Shown piece by piece: positions 43,232 to 51,243 of a stretch of 54,674 nucleotides of DNA. The position numbers and the translations under genes are program-made. Each line of letters begins with the position of its first letter. Within the stretch, counting starts at the first letter, position 1. The DNA lies in assembly GCA_949289625.1 (NCBI GenBank), contig CASEPH010000255.1:1-54674 (forward strand). Direction: 5' to 3'. The notes under the pieces were generated by a model. That model saw only the letters and a program-made list of their open reading frames with translations. It did no database searches and was not told where the DNA came from. This DNA comes from an uncultured Clostridia bacterium (lineage in GTDB: Bacteria; Bacillota_A; Clostridia; Oscillospirales; Oscillospiraceae).

Positions 43232-44668
43232 TTACCAAGCCGCTACAATATAGTTCTCCTGCGCAATATCTTCAAAGGTATCATCGTCATATACCTCCAG
43301 GGCAAATTCCACTTCCTCAATGCTTTCAATACCATTTGTGCTCAAGTCGGAGTCACTCCAGCTAAATCTGCCCATCGCCATTTTTCCCGGTGCCACAGAC
43401 ATCGCCCAATAGGGATCGCACATATATCCATTGATGGCCACATTCTCTGCGGAGAACATCAGTGTTTTATCTGTCTTATTATTGATAAACACCTTCATGT
43501 ACTGATAATTCATATCATCCTTTTCAAACCCAATTACAATAAACTGGAATTGATCGTTGTCCGCCAGAATCACATCCTGGGCGCCAGGCGTATAGGTGTA
43601 AAGGCTGACTGCGTCAGGACCCTGGGGCGTATAGGTAAACGGTGCATTCACTACATCATCTGCACTCCAGTCATCGCTGTCATAGGCCCGCAGCGTTCCC
43701 GTAACTTCAGTAATATCCGTAATTCCAAGGGTTTCTATGGTGCTATCCAGATACCAATTCATTTCACTGAACGCAACCTTCCCAGGCGCAACTTCCTCAA
43801 CCCATATTGGATCTGCCATAACACCATTGACAGCACAGTCATCAGCAGTCATCGTCAAAGTCTGCTCCGTATGATTTTCCAAATAGAGTCCTACAGTATT
43901 GCCATACTCGCCCTGGGGATCAAAGCCTGTTGCAATAACACGCACAGCATCATCGGCATACAGGACCACATCAGAAGCCTGGTCCTCCCGAGCCACATAT
44001 TCCGCCTGATCCTCGCCGAAGGGATAGACCGTTACGGTCTCCGCCAGAAGGTCCTCTGCCTCCCAGTTGTCACTGTCATAGGCCCGCAGCATAAACTCCA
44101 CCGCAGACAGTTTGCTGATCATCTTCTTTTGGAGATCTTCCGCGGACCAATAGATTTCCGTGTTCAAAATCTTTCCGGCAGCAACCTCATCGGCCCAGAA
44201 GGGATCGTCCATTACGCCATTGATGGCAGCCCATTCCACGGTAAACATCAAGTTCAGCTCTGTTTTATTCTCCAGGGACATCTGCATCACCACATCGTTT
44301 CCGATACCAGTGGTGAACCCGGTTACCGTCACCTTGCAGTTTTCGTTATCAATCAGTACCGTCTCCGCAAAAGTATCCGGCAGGGCAATCTGTCCATCTC
44401 CCTCAGCAGCGCCCGAAATCTCTTGTCCCGGCATCGACGTAGCCTCAGCAGAGGTCTGGACTTCCGCGGAGGACTCAGGTGCCCCGGACGATTCCGTTGT
44501 ATCCGGCGTTGCTTCCGTCTCCTGCTCTGCCGGAGTGACAGTCGCTGTTGTTTCCACAGCGCTACCTGTTTGTTCCGGTACAGCAACGCCTTCCCCAGGC
44601 TGGCCGCATCCCGCAAGCAACATGGCAAGCACCAACGCAGCCGCTATCAATTGTGTTGCTTTTTTCAT
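43232..44668 (-). CDS. Lipoprotein with three tandem beta-rich repeats
   Basis: 478 residues. Lipobox MLLAGC (Cys21) after a lipoprotein signal peptide, a Thr/Glu/Ser-rich linker (about 25-95), then three copies of a domain of about 113 residues (103-216, 234-346, 366-478). Each has (V/I)LxDNxx, a hydrophobic beta strand, LxNK/HT.., AxNGxM.DP.W..EVA.GK and a C-terminal AYDSD or VYDDD element. The family is not recognised; such repeats resemble extracellular beta-sandwich modules. Anchored outside the membrane. The promoter overlaps the mgtE terminator. SD AAGGAGG. Confidence 0.8.
   Translation of the reverse strand: MKKATQLIAAALVLAMLLAGCGQPGEGVAVPEQTGSAVETTATVTPAEQETEATPDTTESSGAPESSAEVQTSAEATSMPGQEISGAAEGDGQIALPDTFAETVLIDNENCKVTVTGFTTGIGNDVVMQMSLENKTELNLMFTVEWAAINGVMDDPFWADEVAAGKILNTEIYWSAEDLQKKMISKLSAVEFMLRAYDSDNWEAEDLLAETVTVYPFGEDQAEYVAREDQASDVVLYADDAVRVIATGFDPQGEYGNTVGLYLENHTEQTLTMTADDCAVNGVMADPIWVEEVAPGKVAFSEMNWYLDSTIETLGITDITEVTGTLRAYDSDDWSADDVVNAPFTYTPQGPDAVSLYTYTPGAQDVILADNDQFQFIVIGFEKDDMNYQYMKVFINNKTDKTLMFSAENVAINGYMCDPYWAMSVAPGKMAMGRFSWSDSDLSTNGIESIEEVEFALEVYDDDTFEDIAQENYIVAAW
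43235..44362 (-). repeat. Three protein-level repeats in the lipoprotein gene
   Basis: Units code residues 103-216 (44362-44021), 234-346 (43969-43631) and 366-478 (43573-43235). They share the motif NGxMxDPxW...EVAxGK and are diverged at DNA level. Confidence 0.85.
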
Positions 44669-44730
44669 TTCTTTTCCTCCTTAATATACAGTGTTCTTAC
44701 ATCATCCAAGTATGGTTCCTTGGCCGATTT

Positions 44731-44759
44731 ATCATAGCAAATTGCCGCCTGAAAATCAA
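44731..44759 (-). promoter_or_regulatory. Promoter of the lipoprotein gene
   Basis: Minus-strand -35 TTGATT (44754-44759), 17-bp spacer, -10 TATGAT (44731-44736). The -35 lies in the loop of the mgtE terminator. Confidence 0.7.
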
Positions 44760-44773
44760 CAGCTTCAGGCGGC
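44744..44773 (-). terminator. Terminator-like hairpin after mgtE
   Basis: Ten-bp inverted repeat GCCGCCTGAA/TTCAGGCGGC (44744-44753 with 44764-44773) followed on the minus strand by AATTTG. It overlaps the promoter of the next gene. Confidence 0.55.
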
Positions 44774-44778
44774 ATTCG

Positions 44779-46143
44779 TTATACCTTTAAAAGCACCCTA
44801 GCCATATTGAAATACAGCAGCATGGAGACAGAATCCATAATGGTGGAGATCACTGGGGACGCCATAATGGCCGGATCCACATGGATCAATCTTGCCAGCA
44901 TAGGCAGAAGGCTTCCGATAAACTTGGCAATGATAATAATGAGAAATAGGGATAGAGACACCACCAGCGTAATGACAGTCTGTCCCGGGTAGGTAATCAG
45001 CAGGCGGGCGGTATTGACCGCACAGAGGGCAACGCCGCACAAAATGGCCACCCGCAGTTCCTTCATGGCCACCCGGAACCAGTCCCGGAGGCGAATGTCG
45101 CCCACGGACATACCACGGATGATCAGGGTACTGGCCTGGGAACCGGCATTTCCTGCAGTACCGGTCAGCATAGGCATACAGGTCACCAGCAGCGGATACG
45201 CCACAAATGCAGCTTCATAATGGGCCAGGATAGAGCCGGTAAACATGGCTGAAATCATCAGGAACATGAGCCAGACGATTCGGTTCTTAGCCAGGGACAA
45301 GACGCTGGTTTTCAAATAAGGATGATCCGATGGCGCAATACCGGCCATCTTTTCCATATCCTCCGTGGCCTCTTCCTCAATGACGTCCATGACGTCGTCG
45401 GCAGTGATGATGCCCACCAGGCGATTTTCCTTGTCCACCACAGGCATGGCCAAGAAGTCGTATTTCATCATGGTCTGGGCCGCCGATTCCTTGTCCTCCA
45501 GGGTGGAGGCGGTGATGACATCCGTCTCCATGATGTCCTCCACCAAGGTGTCGTCGGAATTGAGCAGCAGCTCCTTCACCGTCACAACGCCTTCCAGAAT
45601 CCGCTTGTTGTTGGTGACATAGCAGGTATAAATCTGCTCGGACTCCTCGCCCCGTTTCCGAATACGGTCAATCGCCTGCAGCACCGTCATGTCCTTATGA
45701 AGGTCCACATACTCTGCCGTCATAATGCTGCCGGCGGAATCCTCGGGATACTTTAAAAACTGATTGATCAGAGACCGGGTCTCCGGCTTGGTGTTTTTCA
45801 GCACGCGCTTGACCACCATAGCCGGCATTTCCTCCAGCATATCCACCGCGTCGTCCACAAACAAATCCTCAATGATGGGGCCGATCTCCTGATCGGTGAT
45901 GGAGGCGATGATGGTCTGCTGGGTCTCCGGCTCCAGTTCCGCAAAGACGTCGCTGGCCTGATCCTTCGGCAGAGTACGGAAACAGGTGATCTGCTGGAGC
46001 GGGGTAAGCTGCTCCATAAAGGCTGCCACATCTATCTCGTTGGTATCGGCAATCTCTTCATGAAGCCGCTGAAACTGTTTGGTCCGCAGCAGCTCATTGA
46101 GCTCCTCAATCAGCTGCTCGGTGTCCAACGTATTATTTGACAC
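44779..46143 (-). CDS. mgtE: Magnesium transporter MgtE
   Basis: 454 residues from a GTG start with AGGAGG at 8 bases. N domain (about 10-130, MgtE superhelical), two CBS domains (about 135-260; TAEYVDLHKDMTVLQAIDRIRKR and METDVITASTLEDKESAAQTMM), then five membrane segments (about 285-452) with the pore motif. The signature GTAGNAGSQASTLIIRGM is present. MgtE is a Mg2+ channel gated by intracellular Mg2+ through the CBS and N domains. Long structured leader upstream. Confidence 0.95.
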   Translation of the reverse strand: MSNNTLDTEQLIEELNELLRTKQFQRLHEEIADTNEIDVAAFMEQLTPLQQITCFRTLPKDQASDVFAELEPETQQTIIASITDQEIGPIIEDLFVDDAVDMLEEMPAMVVKRVLKNTKPETRSLINQFLKYPEDSAGSIMTAEYVDLHKDMTVLQAIDRIRKRGEESEQIYTCYVTNNKRILEGVVTVKELLLNSDDTLVEDIMETDVITASTLEDKESAAQTMMKYDFLAMPVVDKENRLVGIITADDVMDVIEEEATEDMEKMAGIAPSDHPYLKTSVLSLAKNRIVWLMFLMISAMFTGSILAHYEAAFVAYPLLVTCMPMLTGTAGNAGSQASTLIIRGMSVGDIRLRDWFRVAMKELRVAILCGVALCAVNTARLLITYPGQTVITLVVSLSLFLIIIIAKFIGSLLPMLARLIHVDPAIMASPVISTIMDSVSMLLYFNMARVLLKV

Positions 46144-46338
46144 GGAAAAATCCTCCTATCGTGATGAAATAATAGGAGAAGTGTCAGACGAGACGACCTG
46201 GGTCCCTATCCGGTCTATGGGCATTCTGGGGAAGCATCCAAGGGACATAAGGGAACCCATGCATCGTCCGATCTGGTACTTCGTCCGGTGATATCCACTT
46301 GATGTTCCCCCTTTCAAGGAATAACTATTGTTGTATTT
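46144..46338 (-). promoter_or_regulatory. Long structured 5' leader of mgtE
   Basis: About 195 nt between the predicted start site (promoter at 46345-46373) and mgtE. It has a CTCCTAT/ATAGGAG hairpin (46153-46159 with 46172-46178) that buries the mgtE SD, a GGGTCCCTAT/ATAAGGGAACCC imperfect helix, and two TCGTCCG direct repeats. A 34-codon frame (46156-46260) ends on TAG within the SD. No conserved M-box motif was found. Mg2+-responsive control is likely by gene context but not shown. Confidence 0.5.
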
Positions 46339-46344
46339 TGGATT

Positions 46345-46373
46345 AGCATAGCACGAAATTCCTGGAAATGCAA
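46345..46373 (-). promoter_or_regulatory. Promoter of mgtE
   Basis: Minus-strand -35 TTGCAT (46368-46373), 17-bp spacer, -10 TATGCT (46345-46350). Confidence 0.65.
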
Positions 46374-46433
46374 GCCGTTCAACTGTAAAAACTCCGTAAT
46401 CCATTGTGCCCGTTTGCATCTGAATCTATGCCC

Positions 46434-46462
46434 TTGCAATCCCCGCTCCGCAATGCTATACT
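46434..46462 (+). promoter_or_regulatory. Promoter of the small membrane protein gene
   Basis: -35 TTGCAA (46434-46439), 17-bp spacer, -10 TATACT (46457-46462). Confidence 0.7.
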
Positions 46463-46493
46463 AGGCTATGATCTTTTGGGAGGTGTCCCCGCC

Positions 46494-46922
46494 ATGTCGA
46501 AAAACGCAGCGCCCGTACCCCGGGAACAAAAGCAGCTGAATCGCTTGCTGCTGACGCTGACCATTCTGACACTGCTCAACCTGTTGCTGACAGCTTCCAT
46601 CGTTGGGCTGATTGCCGGCGTGATCATTCTGGTCATGGTTTGGGGGATCCGTCGGGGAGACTATCCCTTGGCAACGGCTCTGGCGGTTTTCGTATGCCTC
46701 TACGGCATCATCAATCTGGTAGTGCTAGGCGTCGTAGTATTTTCGGGCACGGAGGCTCCCGTCTCCTCCCTGATCTGGCTGGGCCTGTACTCTGTCTCCC
46801 TCATCGCCTTGGGCATTTTCCTGCGGGCAAGGTCTCTGCGGGAATATCTGAAAACCGCAAAACCTCCGGAGGAAAAAATCAAACGCTTTCACTTTTTCCG
46901 TGGTGGCTGGCGGGATCTGTAA
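46494..46922 (+). CDS. Small membrane protein of unknown function
   Basis: 142 residues from an ATG with GGGAGG about 11 bases upstream. Charged N-terminus (MSKNAAPVPREQKQ), about four hydrophobic segments (18-35, 37-50, 60-84, 94-112) and a basic cytosolic C-terminus (LREYLKTAKPPEEKIKRFHFFRGGWRDL). No recognised domain. Own promoter; a hairpin follows. Not obviously linked to mgtE (divergent) or the reductase downstream. Confidence 0.65.
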   Translation: MSKNAAPVPREQKQLNRLLLTLTILTLLNLLLTASIVGLIAGVIILVMVWGIRRGDYPLATALAVFVCLYGIINLVVLGVVVFSGTEAPVSSLIWLGLYSVSLIALGIFLRARSLREYLKTAKPPEEKIKRFHFFRGGWRDL

Positions 46923-46968
46923 ATACCCATGGAGCGTTTTTCTCATTACTAACATGAATAGCAAACTC

Positions 46969-47000
46969 ATGCGCTGCAGAGCATCTTCTGCAGCGCATTT
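46969..47000 (+). terminator. Hairpin after the small membrane protein gene
   Basis: Perfect 12-bp inverted repeat ATGCGCTGCAGA/TCTGCAGCGCAT (46969-46980 with 46987-46998) with only a short T-tract. Weak terminator candidate. Confidence 0.5.
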
Positions 47001-47089
47001 GTCATCGTAGCCCGATCCGTATTTGTTCATCAGTTTGTCAATTGCACCGTCAAAAACGGAAATTGATTCTTGATTCCAGTTTATGATAG

Positions 47090-47118
47090 TTGCCGCCGAA
47101 TTTTTCCCCAGGTATACT
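47090..47118 (+). promoter_or_regulatory. Promoter of the flavoprotein reductase gene
   Basis: -35 TTGCCG (47090-47095), 17-bp spacer, -10 TATACT (47113-47118), 26 bp before the start. Confidence 0.68.
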
Positions 47119-47144
47119 AAATAAAAAGGGAAAGGACTGGTTTC

Positions 47145-48929
47145 ATGTCTTATTACATCGGGCCGAGATGTTCGGCCTGCCACTACTGTTTCAACGAATG
47201 TCCCGTAGGGGCGATCCGTTTTGCCGGGACCAGCTATGAGATCGACGAGTTCAAGTGTATCGGCTGCGGAAAATGTGCCGAGGTATGTCCCTCCGGCATC
47301 ATCTATGATCCGGAAAAACCGGTGGTAAAGGTATCCCACGACCCCATTGAGCGAGAGTGCGATCTGGTGGTGCTGGGTGCTGGCGGCAGTGGTCTGGTAT
47401 CTGCCGTTCGAGCCGCGCAGCTTTCCGGCAAAAAGGTCATTGTGGTGGAAAAAGCCTCCAAAATTGGCGGCAACACCAATCTTGGTCACGGTTTTATGCT
47501 CCGCTACACCAAATGGCATGAGGCCGCCGGCATTCCCGACACCCGGGAGGAGAGCATCAATGCCCTCTATGAGCGCAGCGGCAAGATTCTGGATTATACC
47601 CTGCTGCACAACGCCACCTACGCTCTGTCGGATATGTTCGACTGGCTGTGTACCTTCGGCGGTGTGGAGGACAAGTTCGTGCTGAAGAAGATGGGCCCCG
47701 GCGGTCCCATGGCTGCTCCGGCTCCGGAAAAATCGGAGGATGGTAAGGAAGAAAAGGCCCCCCAGGGCGGCGGAATGCCCTTTGCCGGTCCCATTGGCGC
47801 CATGATTGACTTCCCTGTCCGGACCAAAAACACCAAGTGTACCGACACCTCCATGGGTCCCGGCTGGATGGGCACCTATGTGGTGGAAAAAATGCAGGAG
47901 GTGGGCCAGAATCAGTTTGGGGTGGAGATCCTCACCAGCACCGCCGCCAAGCAGCTTTTGACCAATCCAGACGGCAGCTTCCGGGGAGTAGTCTGTGAGG
48001 ACGACGGCGGCACCGTCACCATCTACGCTAAAGCCTGCGTCATCGCCACCGGCGGCTTTGCCCACAACGACGCCCTCATCAAGCTGACCAACCCCAACTT
48101 CTTCCACGGCCAGCCTGTCAAGCGGCTCTCTGTGGCCAGTTCTACCGGCGACGGCATGGCGCTGGTCCAGGGCATTGGCGGCGCCATTGACCTCGAGCGG
48201 GTCAGAGTTCCCGCAGGCGGACCGGTCCATCATCCCTGGAACTACACGGTGTTTACCCTGGCGGGCCACGGCAATCCCATGGTAGACGTCAACGGCAATT
48301 TGTTTAACGCCATGGGCGGCGGTCCGGGCAATCCGGTAGGACCTCTGGATACTATCGAAGGCGGCATCATCTATCAGATCCTGGACTCCGACGCAGTCGA
48401 CAGAGGCGGTGAGGAAGGCATTCGCCGTTGCACCGATCCCAGCGCCATGGAGGAGCGGAAAAACTACCGCACCGCCATGGATCAGGAGGCCATGAACGGC
48501 TGGCCGGCGAAAAAAGCCTGGACGTTGGAAGGTCTGGCGGAAAAGATCGGCTGCGAACCCGCAGTCCTCCAGGCCAGTATCGATACCTACAATGCTCAGG
48601 CCGAGGAAGAAGCCAAGAATCCCCAGCCTGCCGCCCCCGGTCCCATGATGGGCTTTGGTCCGGTGAAAAAATATCCCATCCGCAAGGCCCCCTTCTATGC
48701 CATCACTTGCGGCCGATTCAGCGAATCCGCCTCCGGCGGCATCGTCACCGACACCGACCTGACAGTGCTGAAAACCGACGGAAGCCGTATTCCGGGCCTC
48801 TATGCCGTGGGCGACAGCTGCCGCGGTCTGTTCCTCAAGGACGACTCCGGCGGAAAATTTGGCGAAATGCCCTGGGCTATGGCCTCCGGCTTTATGGCCG
48901 GCAAGCTGGCGGCGGACTATTTGGGCTAA
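47145..48929 (+). CDS. Ferredoxin-domain FAD-dependent reductase (fumarate reductase-like flavoprotein)
   Basis: 594 residues. N-terminal 2x[4Fe-4S] ferredoxin (Cys9, 12, 15, 19 and Cys38, 41, 44, 48), then an FAD_binding_2 flavoprotein: dinucleotide motif LVVLGAGGSGLVSAVRAA (about 74-91), VVEKASKIGGNTNLGHG, CVIATGGFAHND, GDGMALVQGIGG and the terminal GLYAVGDSCRG. It fits soluble anaerobic reductases of activated C=C bonds fed by ferredoxin; the substrate is unknown. Between the FAD and substrate parts is an unusual Pro/Gly/charged insert (about 185-217, GPGGPMAAPAPEKSEDG...). Neighbours give no clue. Single-gene unit. Confidence 0.82.
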   Translation: MSYYIGPRCSACHYCFNECPVGAIRFAGTSYEIDEFKCIGCGKCAEVCPSGIIYDPEKPVVKVSHDPIERECDLVVLGAGGSGLVSAVRAAQLSGKKVIVVEKASKIGGNTNLGHGFMLRYTKWHEAAGIPDTREESINALYERSGKILDYTLLHNATYALSDMFDWLCTFGGVEDKFVLKKMGPGGPMAAPAPEKSEDGKEEKAPQGGGMPFAGPIGAMIDFPVRTKNTKCTDTSMGPGWMGTYVVEKMQEVGQNQFGVEILTSTAAKQLLTNPDGSFRGVVCEDDGGTVTIYAKACVIATGGFAHNDALIKLTNPNFFHGQPVKRLSVASSTGDGMALVQGIGGAIDLERVRVPAGGPVHHPWNYTVFTLAGHGNPMVDVNGNLFNAMGGGPGNPVGPLDTIEGGIIYQILDSDAVDRGGEEGIRRCTDPSAMEERKNYRTAMDQEAMNGWPAKKAWTLEGLAEKIGCEPAVLQASIDTYNAQAEEEAKNPQPAAPGPMMGFGPVKKYPIRKAPFYAITCGRFSESASGGIVTDTDLTVLKTDGSRIPGLYAVGDSCRGLFLKDDSGGKFGEMPWAMASGFMAGKLAADYLG

Positions 48930-48990
48930 TTGTACCAGGGATTCTGCCACGAGAATCTTGCAAAAGCCCATCCCAAAATCACACACAGAT

Positions 48991-49035
48991 AAAAACAGCA
49001 GGAGAACAGGTTTGTCCCGTTCTCCTGCTGTTTTG
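48991..49035. terminator. Bidirectional terminator between the reductase and rnj genes
   Basis: AAAACAGCAGGAGAAC/GTTCTCCTGCTGTTTT stem (48992-49007 with 49019-49034), A- and T-rich at the ends; it serves both convergent genes. Confidence 0.83.
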
Positions 49036-49046
49036 GTTTTCTTGAA

Positions 49047-50705
49047 TCAGATCTCCATAATCACAGGAAGGATCATGGGATTGCGCTTCGTGTGCTTATA
49101 GAGGTAATTGGACAGGGTGGATTTGATATTTGCCTTGATGGTGGCCCAGTCGGTGATCCGCTGGTTCAGGCACTCCTCCACCGCATCGGTGGCAATGTCC
49201 TTCAAATCCTCCATCAGATCCCCGGACTCCTTGACATAGATGAAGCCACGGGTGATGATGTCCGGACCGGACAAAATGGTCCCGTCCTCTCCCGAGAGAT
49301 TGACCACCACCACGATCATACCGTCCTGGGCCAGATGTTTCCGATCCCGGAGCACCACGCTGCCCACATCGCCCACGCCCAGACCGTCCACCAGCATCTT
49401 GCCTGCTGGGACAGTACCTGCCAGCTTGCAGGAGCTTCTGGTCAGCTCAATGACCCGACCGATATCGCTGATGACAATCCGGTTGGGATCCATCCCCATC
49501 TCCCGAGCCAGCTGGGCGTGACGCTTGAGGTGGCGCTGCTCACCATGGAGGGGGATAAAGAACTTGGGCTTCACCAGCGCATGGATGATCTTCAGTTCCT
49601 CCTGGCAGGCATGTCCAGACACATGGAGATCCGCCAACTTGTCATAGACCACCTCGGCGCCCTTGCGGTAGAGCTCGTTGATGACGGCGGAAATGGTCTT
49701 TTCATTGCCGGGAATGGCAGACGCCGAGATCAGCACCCGATCTCCCGGTCCGATCTCCACCTGCCGGTGGCCGGAAAAGGCCATCCGATACAGAGCCGAC
49801 ATATTCTCGCCCTGGGACCCAGTGGTGATGATGACCTGCTTATTCTTGGGGACGGATTTGATGGCGTTGATGTCCACCAGGGTATTCTTGGGCACATCCA
49901 TATAACCCAGTTCCGTGGAGACTTTCAGCATATTTTCCATGCTCCGGCCCGTCACGGCCACCTTTTTCCCGTACTTAGCGGCGGTGGTGATGACACTCTG
50001 GATTCGATCCACATTGGAAGCAAAGGTGGTAACGATGATCCGCTGCTCGCAGCCCTTAAACATCTCGTCAAAGGTTCTGGCCACCTTCCGTTCCGAGGGA
50101 GAATAGCCCTCCCGTTCCACGTTGGTGGAATCACACAGCAGGGCCAAAACGCCCTTGTTACCCAAAGCGCCCAATCTTGCCAGATCGGTAATTCCGCCGG
50201 TAATAGGGGTGGGGTCAATCTTAAAATCGCCGGTCATGATCACCATGCCCACCGGCGTGTGGATGGCAAACGCCACCGCATCGGCAATGGAATGGTTCAT
50301 GTGGACAAACTCCACCTTGAAGCAGCCCGCCTTTACCACATCCCCGGCCTCATGGGTCAAGATGGTGGTGGTGTCCAGAAGGCCGTGTTCCTCCAGCTTG
50401 ATCTGCACCAGGCCGGCAGTCAGCCGGGTGGTGTGGACCGGGGCGTTGACCTGATCGAGCACATAGGGCAGTCCGCCGATATGGTCCTCGTGGCCGTGGG
50501 TCAAGAAGAAGCCCCGGAGCTTGTTCTGATTTTTCACCAGATAGGTCACATCAGGCACCACCAGGTCCACGCCATACATGTCATCCTCGGGGAAGCCCAG
50601 GCCGCAATCCACCACGATCATATCATTGCCGTACTCCAGTACGGTGATGTTTTTTCCGATCTCATTGAGACCGCCCAGGGAAATAATTTTCAGTTTTTCA
50701 GCCAA
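49047..50705 (-). CDS. rnj: Ribonuclease J
   Basis: 552 residues from a TTG start. Metallo-beta-lactamase/beta-CASP nuclease: FLTHGHEDHIGGLPYV (HxHxDH), MVIMTGDFKIDPTP, LLCDSTNVEREGYSPSE, the beta-CASP HSGHACQEEL-like VSGHACQEELK and FFIPLHGEQRHLKRHA. Acts as 5'-3' exonuclease and endonuclease in mRNA decay and rRNA processing. GGAG lies about 11 bases upstream. A leader of about 340 nt precedes it. Confidence 0.95.
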   Translation of the reverse strand: MAEKLKIISLGGLNEIGKNITVLEYGNDMIVVDCGLGFPEDDMYGVDLVVPDVTYLVKNQNKLRGFFLTHGHEDHIGGLPYVLDQVNAPVHTTRLTAGLVQIKLEEHGLLDTTTILTHEAGDVVKAGCFKVEFVHMNHSIADAVAFAIHTPVGMVIMTGDFKIDPTPITGGITDLARLGALGNKGVLALLCDSTNVEREGYSPSERKVARTFDEMFKGCEQRIIVTTFASNVDRIQSVITTAAKYGKKVAVTGRSMENMLKVSTELGYMDVPKNTLVDINAIKSVPKNKQVIITTGSQGENMSALYRMAFSGHRQVEIGPGDRVLISASAIPGNEKTISAVINELYRKGAEVVYDKLADLHVSGHACQEELKIIHALVKPKFFIPLHGEQRHLKRHAQLAREMGMDPNRIVISDIGRVIELTRSSCKLAGTVPAGKMLVDGLGVGDVGSVVLRDRKHLAQDGMIVVVVNLSGEDGTILSGPDIITRGFIYVKESGDLMEDLKDIATDAVEECLNQRITDWATIKANIKSTLSNYLYKHTKRNPMILPVIMEI

Positions 50706-51046
50706 ATTGTATCACTACTCCAATCAGGACCGGTGGCGGCTGAGCCACAGATCCGCATAATATGTAATTTTGCAGCAAGAAGCCGCAGGGTGTCTTTTAT
50801 CAAAGCACCCCTTTTTGCTTATGAGGGACCTGAAAACTCCGCAGAAAACCCTCGCTGCTGTTTCTTGACCCCGTCACGCCAAAAATCCGCAGCGTCGTCA
50901 CTCCAACAGGAGCTTTCCTATCCATATAGAAATATCTTTCTATCCAGAATGCGCTTCCGCACATAAAACAACAAAGGCAAGCCGCTTTTCGGCAAAATCA
51001 TTCTGCGGGACCCACGCCCCGCAGGCAAGCCGTAAAGGGTTCATCG
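50706..51046 (-). promoter_or_regulatory. Long 5' leader of rnj (no gene)
   Basis: About 340 nt between an extended -10 (51053-51061) and the TTG start, with no convincing ORF. It contains hairpins at 51003-51024 (CTGCGGG/CCCGCAG), 50981-50993 (GCCG/CGGC) and 50788-50810 (GGGTG..CACCC), and the direct repeat GGCAAGCCG at 50977-50985 and 51024-51032. The 50788-50810 hairpin has a T-run on the plus side. Untested; possible autoregulatory leader. Confidence 0.45.
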
Positions 51047-51052
51047 CAATTT

Positions 51053-51061
51053 ATTATAACA
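51053..51061 (-). promoter_or_regulatory. Extended -10 promoter of rnj
   Basis: Minus-strand TGTTATAAT. The -35 region at the correct distance (TATACT) is poor. Confidence 0.5.
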
Positions 51062-51162
51062 CAGTCCGCAAGAAAAGTATACATGTATTTTCCAATGATC
51101 TTTTTGCGCCCTATTTTCCTGCTCCGTCTCGTTAGAATTTTAACTAGGATCAGCCTTTTCAC

Positions 51163-51192
51163 TTGAGTTTATGTATCCTCATATGTTATAAT
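51163..51192 (+). promoter_or_regulatory. Promoter of gdpP-rplI-dnaB
   Basis: -35 TTGAGT (51163-51168), 18-bp spacer, -10 TATAAT (51187-51192). Confidence 0.75.
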
Positions 51193-51243
51193 GTTAAAAT
51201 AGTTGTATAGTGCCGGATTATGCCCGGCACGATTTGGGGCAGA

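Noticed and set aside
42902..44737. 611-residue plus-strand frame
   Set aside because: Antisense to the repeat lipoprotein, which has a lipobox, internal repeats and an AAGGAGG site.
46144..46338. M-box (ykoK) riboswitch before mgtE
   Set aside because: The conserved M-box core elements were not found. Kept only as an unclassified structured leader.
46725..48986. 753-residue open frame on the minus strand
   Set aside because: Antisense to the ferredoxin-flavoprotein reductase, whose motifs are complete; the product has no recognisable domain.
50788..50822. Plus-strand intrinsic terminator upstream of gdpP
   Set aside because: GGGTG..CACCC followed by T5 looks like a terminator on the plus strand, but no plus-strand gene lies before it. 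It is described as part of the rnj leader.
49092..50966. 624-residue plus-strand frame
   Set aside because: Antisense to RNase J and its leader; His/Gly/Asp-rich shadow product.
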